A stretch of 9,286 bases of DNA from Caldilineaceae bacterium (lineage in GTDB: Bacteria > Chloroflexota > Anaerolineae > Caldilineales > Caldilineaceae), in assembly GCA_028819675.1 (NCBI GenBank), contig JAPPKT010000454.1, forward strand, positions 1 through 9,286. The letters are read 5' to 3'. Below the pieces are notes generated by a model, which saw only the letters and a list, made by a program, of their open reading frames with translations, was not told the DNA's origin and did no database searches. Positions 5,486 through 9,286 of this stretch are shown here, one piece after another. A program made the translations under genes and the position numbers. The first letter of the stretch is position 1; each line of letters opens with the position of its first letter.

Positions 5486-7450
5486 ATGGATTCCAAACGA
5501 GTTCGAAACGGCATGATCTACTTCCTCTTGGTTGTAGCTCTTGGCGCGTTTCTCTATATCGTTCTAAGTAACCAGGGCAACAATATCTCGGCGACCGTTT
5601 CCATCGCTGAGATCGCGTCCCTGGTACGCGGCGGCAACGTTCAAGAAATTCACGTTGACGGTGACGAAGTATTCGCTTATTCGGGCGGCAAGCTGATTGG
5701 TTCGCGTAAAGAGACCGGAATCGGACTGGTTGAAACGCTTGAGAATTTAGGCGTCACCGAAGACCAGCTTGCCGCCGTCAATGTGCAGATCGAAGCCCCC
5801 AGCGGATGGGAGGTGTACGGTAGCATTCTGCTCGCCTTGTTGCCCATCTTGCTGATTGCGGTCTTTTTCATCTTCATTTTGCGGCAGGCCCAGGGCGCCG
5901 GCAATCAGGCCTTCAGCTTCAGCAAGAGCAAGGCGCGCATGTTCACGGGTGACAAACCTACCGTCAACTTCGGGGACGTGGCAGGCAACGAAGAGGCCCG
6001 ACAGGACCTGGAGGAGGTGGTTGATTTCCTCAAAGAGCCGCAGAAGTTCGCGTCTCTCGGCGCCCGCATTCCCAAGGGCGTGTTGCTCGTGGGGCCGCCC
6101 GGAACCGGCAAGACGCTGATGGCGAAGGCGGTCTCCGGCGAAGCAGGTGTCCCTTTCTTCAACATAAGCGGCTCCGAGTTCGTGGAAATGTTCGTTGGCG
6201 TCGGGGCCAGCCGCGTTCGAGACCTGTTCGAACAGGCCAAGAAGAATTCTCCTTGCATCATTTTCATCGACGAGATCGACGCTGTGGGCCGACATCGGGG
6301 CGCGGGTCTGGGCGGCTCCCACGATGAACGTGAGCAGACTCTCAACCAGATCCTGGTTGAGATGGACGGCTTTGACACCGATGTAAACATAATCATCATC
6401 GCCGCAACCAACAGACCGGATATCCTGGATCCGGCGCTGTTGCGGCCCGGCCGCTTCGACCGGCGGGTAATGATGGATTCTCCCGACGTAAAGGGCCGGC
6501 GTCAGATCCTGGATGTCCACGTGAAAGGCAAGCCTCTGGCAACCGACATCGATTTGGAAGTGGTTGCCAAGCAGACGCCCGGGTTTGTGGGCGCCGACAT
6601 CGAGAATCTGGTTAATGAAGCGGCGATTTTGGCTGCCCGCCGCAATCGACGTTCGATTGGCCTGGCTGAATTCCAGGAAGCGATCGAGCGAGTTATTGCC
6701 GGCCCGGAACGGCGCAGCCGGGTAATGTCTCCAAAGGAAAAGGAGATCATCGCCTATCATGAGGCCGGACACGCCGTGGCGATGCACGTGCTTCCCAGAC
6801 ATGACCCTGTACATAAGGTGACGATCGTTCCCAGGGGCATGGCAGGCGGCTATACGATGCCCTTACCGGAGGAAGAGTCCAACCTGAGCACAAGAGACAA
6901 GTTCCGCGATGAACTTGCGGCGCTCCTGGGGGGACGGGTCGCAGAGGAGATTCGCTTCGAGGATATCACAACCGGGGCCAGCAACGACCTGGAGCGCGTT
7001 ACGAACATGGCGCGTTTGATGATTACCCAGTGGGGCATGAGCGAGACGCTAGGCCCGGTTCAATACGGTGAACGCGAAGAGATGGTATTTCTGGGGCGGG
7101 GCATCGCCGAGACTCGCAATTACAGCGACAAGGTTGCGCAGGAGATCGATGAAGAGGTTCGCAATCTGGTGGACGAGGCGCACCGCCGCTGCCACGAGAT
7201 CCTGACCTCCTATGAGGACCGCCTTGACGCTGTGGCGGCGGCTCTGCTGGAGCAGGAAACTTTGCATGCTGCGGAGTTCGAGGCCATCATGCGCGGCGAA
7301 GACCCATTCCAATCGCTTGACGACATCGAGACAAGACAGACCAGCGGCACACCAACCTCTGAAAGGGACGGCAGCGAAAGGTCGCAGGAGGAGGATAGCC
7401 GTGACCAGGGACTGGACTTGAGCGGGGGGACATTGCCCGCACCGGCTTGA
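5486..7450 (+). CDS. ftsH: ATP-dependent zinc metalloprotease FtsH
   Basis: This is full-length FtsH (654 residues), a hexameric inner-membrane AAA+ protease that extracts and degrades unassembled membrane proteins and regulatory proteins. Domain order is: transmembrane helix 1 (about 10-28), a small extracytoplasmic domain (29-110), helix 2 (about 112-132), then the AAA module. Visible in the AAA module are Walker A GPPGTGKT (203-210), the pore loop around F236-V237-G238, Walker B IIFIDEID (258-265) and arginine fingers R320 and R323 in LLRPGRFDR. The protease domain has the zinc motif HEAGH (425-429), with E426 catalytic and D501 (in ASNDLE) as the probable third ligand. The last 40 or so residues are a polar, acidic, Ser/Thr-rich tail of low complexity. 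All key residues are present. The gene is monocistronic or heads a short transcript with partial termination at 7501-7527. Confidence 0.98.
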   Translation: MDSKRVRNGMIYFLLVVALGAFLYIVLSNQGNNISATVSIAEIASLVRGGNVQEIHVDGDEVFAYSGGKLIGSRKETGIGLVETLENLGVTEDQLAAVNVQIEAPSGWEVYGSILLALLPILLIAVFFIFILRQAQGAGNQAFSFSKSKARMFTGDKPTVNFGDVAGNEEARQDLEEVVDFLKEPQKFASLGARIPKGVLLVGPPGTGKTLMAKAVSGEAGVPFFNISGSEFVEMFVGVGASRVRDLFEQAKKNSPCIIFIDEIDAVGRHRGAGLGGSHDEREQTLNQILVEMDGFDTDVNIIIIAATNRPDILDPALLRPGRFDRRVMMDSPDVKGRRQILDVHVKGKPLATDIDLEVVAKQTPGFVGADIENLVNEAAILAARRNRRSIGLAEFQEAIERVIAGPERRSRVMSPKEKEIIAYHEAGHAVAMHVLPRHDPVHKVTIVPRGMAGGYTMPLPEEESNLSTRDKFRDELAALLGGRVAEEIRFEDITTGASNDLERVTNMARLMITQWGMSETLGPVQYGEREEMVFLGRGIAETRNYSDKVAQEIDEEVRNLVDEAHRRCHEILTSYEDRLDAVAAALLEQETLHAAEFEAIMRGEDPFQSLDDIETRQTSGTPTSERDGSERSQEEDSRDQGLDLSGGTLPAPA

Positions 7451-7500
7451 CAGGGCCACTTCGCCCGTAACCAGACCAGCTTGACCCTGCTGTAGCCTGG

Positions 7501-7527
7501 CCTCGTCCAGTTGGGCGAGGTCTTCTC
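7501..7527 (+). terminator. Intrinsic-type terminator after ftsH
   Basis: CCTCGTCC (7501-7508) and GGGCGAGG (7513-7520) form an eight-pair stem with one T-G wobble and a four-base AGTT loop. It is followed by the pyrimidine tract TCTTCTC. The stem lies 50 nt after the ftsH stop. The tract has only four Ts, so termination may be partial, which would let some transcripts continue into the next two genes. Confidence 0.65.
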
Positions 7528-7541
7528 ACATAGTTCACTCC

Positions 7542-7555
7542 TCTGACCCGTCAGA
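7542..7555. repeat. 14-bp inverted repeat (TCTGAC-CC-GTCAGA)
   Basis: This element has the same arms as the inverted repeat at 3227-3240 and differs only at one spacer base (CC for CA). It lies 20 nt before the GTG start of the downstream gene, where a bound regulator or a small RNA hairpin could affect expression. No promoter hexamers of the type seen elsewhere in the window flank it. Confidence 0.45.
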
Positions 7556-7575
7556 TTGCAGGCACAGACTAAATC

Positions 7576-8337
7576 GTGTCCCGTCTGCTATATCACCTCG
7601 ACCGTATGATCCTTGCCGGAACACCGGCCGTCCGCTGGATAGACGGCCTGCTTCTGGTCGTCGGCGCGATGGGCGGTTTTGGATTCGTACCCGGTCGATT
7701 CTTCACGACGGGACTATGCCTTGTGCTGTTCGTATCCTTCATCTGGCTTCGCCGTCACTGGCGCAGCCGGGACTACGTACAGTTTCGCGAATTGGCGACG
7801 CCTTCCGTCACGCCGCACCCTTTAGCCCCTAAGGACAGCGTGCCGATCCACGCCAGCGGCTACTTCTCGGTCGAGGAAAAGAGCGAACGATTTACCTGGT
7901 TACAAGGGTATTTCCGCACGTTCGCGACTCGGGAACACGCTGTCATCTGTCTCGTACAGCCGAAACGCTTTCTGCTGGCGGAGTGGCCCGAAAAAGATGT
8001 TGGCATGTGGTACGTTTTCTTCTTCCCCAAGTCTGTCCGCAATGTCCGCTACGGCATGGTAAGTTACGGAAACATGACACAGACTTGCCTGGCTATCGAA
8101 CATGAGATTCTCATCCCCAAGAAAGGGCGCTTCAGTAGAGAACGTACGGTACAGGAAACTATTTTGCTGGCATCACCGACTGAAGAGGATACGCGCCGAA
8201 TCCTGGCGGACCTTCTCCATGACAGGGAAGCCAAGAAAGAAGAGGTGACGGCGCCTGAGAAGCCCAGTCACCAGCCCGACCCGGCCCACAACGGACAGGT
8301 GAAGATTCCCATGGGTGAAACCCGCCGCCTGGACTGA
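7576..8337 (+). CDS. Unrecognised protein with two membrane segments and a soluble beta-rich domain
   Basis: The 253-residue product is not recognised. Two hydrophobic segments near the N-terminus (about 22-40 and 43-58), separated by a short turn and followed by basic RRHWRSR, suggest a membrane hairpin with the remainder in the cytoplasm. Residues about 88-215 alternate hydrophobic and polar stretches (GYFRTFATREHAVICLV, MWYVFFFP, TCLAIEHEI, ETILLA) and end in an amphipathic helix, DTRRILADLL. That pattern is compatible with a PH-like membrane-associated beta-barrel plus helix, but this is only a guess. The tail (216-253) is charged and proline-rich. The start is uncertain: GTG at 7576 has no clear ribosome site, and ATG at 7606 is an alternative that keeps both membrane segments. 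It is followed after 33 nt by the deaminase gene. The reading frame is far longer than chance and strand-consistent. Confidence 0.75.
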   Translation: MSRLLYHLDRMILAGTPAVRWIDGLLLVVGAMGGFGFVPGRFFTTGLCLVLFVSFIWLRRHWRSRDYVQFRELATPSVTPHPLAPKDSVPIHASGYFSVEEKSERFTWLQGYFRTFATREHAVICLVQPKRFLLAEWPEKDVGMWYVFFFPKSVRNVRYGMVSYGNMTQTCLAIEHEILIPKKGRFSRERTVQETILLASPTEEDTRRILADLLHDREAKKEEVTAPEKPSHQPDPAHNGQVKIPMGETRRLD

Positions 8338-8370
8338 TTCAGTCAAGGGCCAGATAGTTCAACGCTGAGC

Positions 8371-8832
8371 ATGACCTCGTCGCAAGCTGATCGCCCAACG
8401 TGGGATGAGTATTTCCTTCATATCGCCTTCACCGTGGCCACACGCAGCACCTGTGATCGTGCCCACGTGGGTGCAGTCATCGTCCGCGACAGACGCATCC
8501 TGACAACGGGCTACAACGGTGCGCCAACCGGGCTGCCCCACTGTGACGATGTCGGGCACCTGATGATAGACGGCCACTGCCTGCGTCCCCTTCACGCTGA
8601 ACAGAACGCCATCATCCAAGCAGCGCTCCACGGCGTTGGCACTGCCGGCAGCATGATCTATGTGACCCACCAGCCTTGCATCACCTGCGCCAAGATGATC
8701 ATCAATGCCGGTATAGAAAGGGTCGTTTACGTAGGCACCTACCCGGACGAGAACAGTCGTCTTTTCCTACAGGAGGCGGGCGTTTCACTGGTCCAGATGC
8801 CCGCGCCTGAACGTAGGATCCAAGGTTCCTAG
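8371..8832 (+). CDS. Deoxycytidylate (dCMP) deaminase, ComEB-type
   Basis: This 153-residue zinc enzyme of the cytidine/deoxycytidylate deaminase superfamily converts dCMP to dUMP, feeding thymidylate synthesis. The catalytic site is visible as H75-A-E77 and P102-C103-x-x-C106: His and two Cys bind zinc, and Glu77 is the proton shuttle. [27 protein letters not shown] and YVTHQPC follow the ComEB/dCMP deaminase pattern closely. Cys28, Cys58, His63 and Cys70 occupy positions where members of this family conserve Cys/His, possibly for a second zinc. It is cytoplasmic. The length is short for ComEB, which has a C-terminal extension, but complete for the catalytic domain. The ATG at 8371 has no strong ribosome site and may rely on transcription and translation from the gene 33 nt upstream. 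tRNA-type or riboflavin-type deaminases are less likely given these motifs. Confidence 0.92.
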   Translation: MTSSQADRPTWDEYFLHIAFTVATRSTCDRAHVGAVIVRDRRILTTGYNGAPTGLPHCDDVGHLMIDGHCLRPLHAEQNAIIQAALHGVGTAGSMIYVTHQPCITCAKMIINAGIERVVYVGTYPDENSRLFLQEAGVSLVQMPAPERRIQGS

Positions 8833-8974
8833 TTGCTGATCAACCGTGCGGCCTGGGAGAAGGATGACCTCTGCCTTTGGCATTCGGTGGGACGATGGGA
8901 CAAGCTGACCACACACCAACCGTGAGGTTTCCTCTCGCTATTTGAAGTGGAGCACTGGAATCGCGAGTCCTCTT

Positions 8975-9001
8975 CCCGTACGTTGTATACGACGTGACGG
9001 G
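8975..9001. repeat. Strong stem-loop, 11 bp with one bulge
   Basis: CCCGTACGTTG (8975-8985) folds onto CGACGT-G-ACGGG (8990-9001) around a TATA loop. There are eleven pairs, one of them a T-G wobble, and a single bulged G at 8996. It lies 142 nt after the deaminase stop, with no U-tract on either strand. It is therefore more like a REP or hairpin element than an intrinsic terminator. It abuts the hairpin repeat that starts at 9003. Confidence 0.55.
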
Positions 9002-9002
9002 C

Positions 9003-9030
9003 GGGTGCATCCCAGATTTGGGGTGGGAAC
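9003..9030 (+). repeat. Dispersed hairpin repeat, copy B (plus orientation)
   Basis: CATCCCA (9008-9014) pairs with TGGGGTG (9019-9025) around GATT, giving seven pairs with one wobble. The surrounding bases, GGGTG before and GGAAC after, match the reverse complement of 125-150. In this copy the hairpin arms are better paired than in copy A, and the end carries a two-base insertion. Confidence 0.45.
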
Positions 9031-9150
9031 AGTCTGGCGGGGAATCCATGACAGCGGTGGTTGAAACTGTTTACCGGCTGGTGGAGAGGGGCGGGGCAGG
9101 CGCCGGACCTGGCCTTATCGTGGGGTCCGTTAATTGGAGGGGGTGCGAGT

Positions 9151-9173
9151 GCAGGCACAAGGCCTGCCCCTAC
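9151..9173. repeat. GC-rich inverted intergenic repeat (GCAGGC-ACAAG-GCCTGC)
   Basis: GCAGGC (9151-9156) and GCCTGC (9162-9167) are exact inverted arms around ACAAG, followed by CCCTAC. Read on the minus strand, it encodes a GAGLVPA-like string. From memory, this is a common sign of intergenic repeats annotated as small hypothetical proteins in several GC-rich bacteria, including Chloroflexota. A related GGGGCAGGCG stretch lies at 9093-9102. Confidence 0.5.
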
Positions 9174-9286
9174 AGAGAATTGATGGGACAGGCGGGACGT
9201 GGTCTGGCTAGACACCTTCGATTAGGCACCCGTCACCAATATCGACACCCGGTCGACCAGGCATGTTGTAGGAGAGGGGGCGTTGG

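Larger units (their letters stand above)
8833..9286. other. 454-bp terminal stretch without a credible gene
   Basis: No plus-strand reading frame of useful length starts here. The minus-strand frame (8829-9215) has no ribosome site and translates GC-rich repeats into a Pro/Arg/Ser-rich string. The stretch instead contains a strong hairpin (8975-9001), a dispersed hairpin repeat (9003-9030) and a repeat with inverted GC-rich arms (9151-9173). GGAGAGGGG recurs at 9083 and 9271. A downstream gene may begin just beyond the window, but nothing here proves it. Confidence 0.6.

Noticed and set aside
5747..6814. A 355-codon open frame on the minus strand opposite ftsH
   Set aside because: It lies wholly antisense to the conserved AAA and protease domains of FtsH, shows no family motif and is explained by the codon usage of ftsH on the other strand.
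9180..9214. A promoter-like TTGATG and TAGACA pair near the end of the window
   Set aside because: The spacer of 23 nt is too long for a sigma-70 promoter, and no gene start is visible downstream.
8829..9215. A 128-codon minus-strand frame in the 3' tail
   Set aside because: It is made largely of repeat DNA (GAGLVPA-like string, hairpin repeats), has no ribosome site and no recognisable domain, and overlaps the end of the deaminase gene.

Overview
This window of about 9.3 kb has all of its convincing genes on the plus strand and reads as a bacterial chromosome segment of moderately high GC. The FtsH sequence (AAA core and the segment running from the [13 protein letters not shown] region to the arginine fingers), the crowd of short-chain dehydrogenases plus a phytanoyl-CoA-dioxygenase-like (PhyH) protein, and GC-rich intergenic repeat elements resemble Chloroflexota, possibly a Caldilineales- or SAR202-like environmental or symbiont lineage. 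That placement is inference from memory of these families, not a search result.

Layout. Positions 1-352 are non-coding. They hold a short heptamer tandem repeat, one copy of a dispersed hairpin repeat and a good sigma-70-type promoter (TTGACG, 18 bp, TATACT, extended by TGC). From 353 to 4280 lies a compact five-gene cluster: PhyH-type Fe(II)/2-oxoglutarate oxygenase, VOC/glyoxalase-fold metalloenzyme, two adjacent but distinct NAD-type short-chain dehydrogenases, and a D-2-hydroxyacid dehydrogenase. Gaps of 18, 38, 16 and 70 nt and good Shine-Dalgarno sequences before most genes suggest one operon. The set suggests hydroxylation of a small organic substrate, metal-assisted rearrangement or cleavage, and NAD-linked alcohol/2-oxoacid interconversion. 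The substrate cannot be read from the sequence, and no transporter or regulator lies inside the cluster.

After a hairpin at about 4328-4360, a Tat-exported YaeI/YkuE-like metallophosphoesterase (4397-5254) has its own extended -10 element. Then comes ftsH (5486-7450), the membrane AAA+ zinc protease, with a strong promoter at 5364-5392, a leader of about 87 nt and an intrinsic-type terminator at 7501-7527. Downstream are an unrecognised protein with two membrane segments (7576-8337) and a ComEB-type dCMP deaminase (8371-8832), probably co-transcribed.

The last 454 bp (8833-9286) have no credible gene. They hold a strong perfect-arm hairpin with one bulge, a second inverted copy of the hairpin repeat seen near position 125, and a GC-rich repeat of a kind often mis-annotated as small proteins.

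The window shows no mobile-element gene, CRISPR array, toxin or defence gene, rRNA or tRNA. The points most worth following up are the five-gene oxidoreductive cluster, a near-identical 14-bp inverted repeat in two separate intergenic gaps (3227-3240 and 7542-7555), the shared promoter signature, and the structured repeats at both ends.
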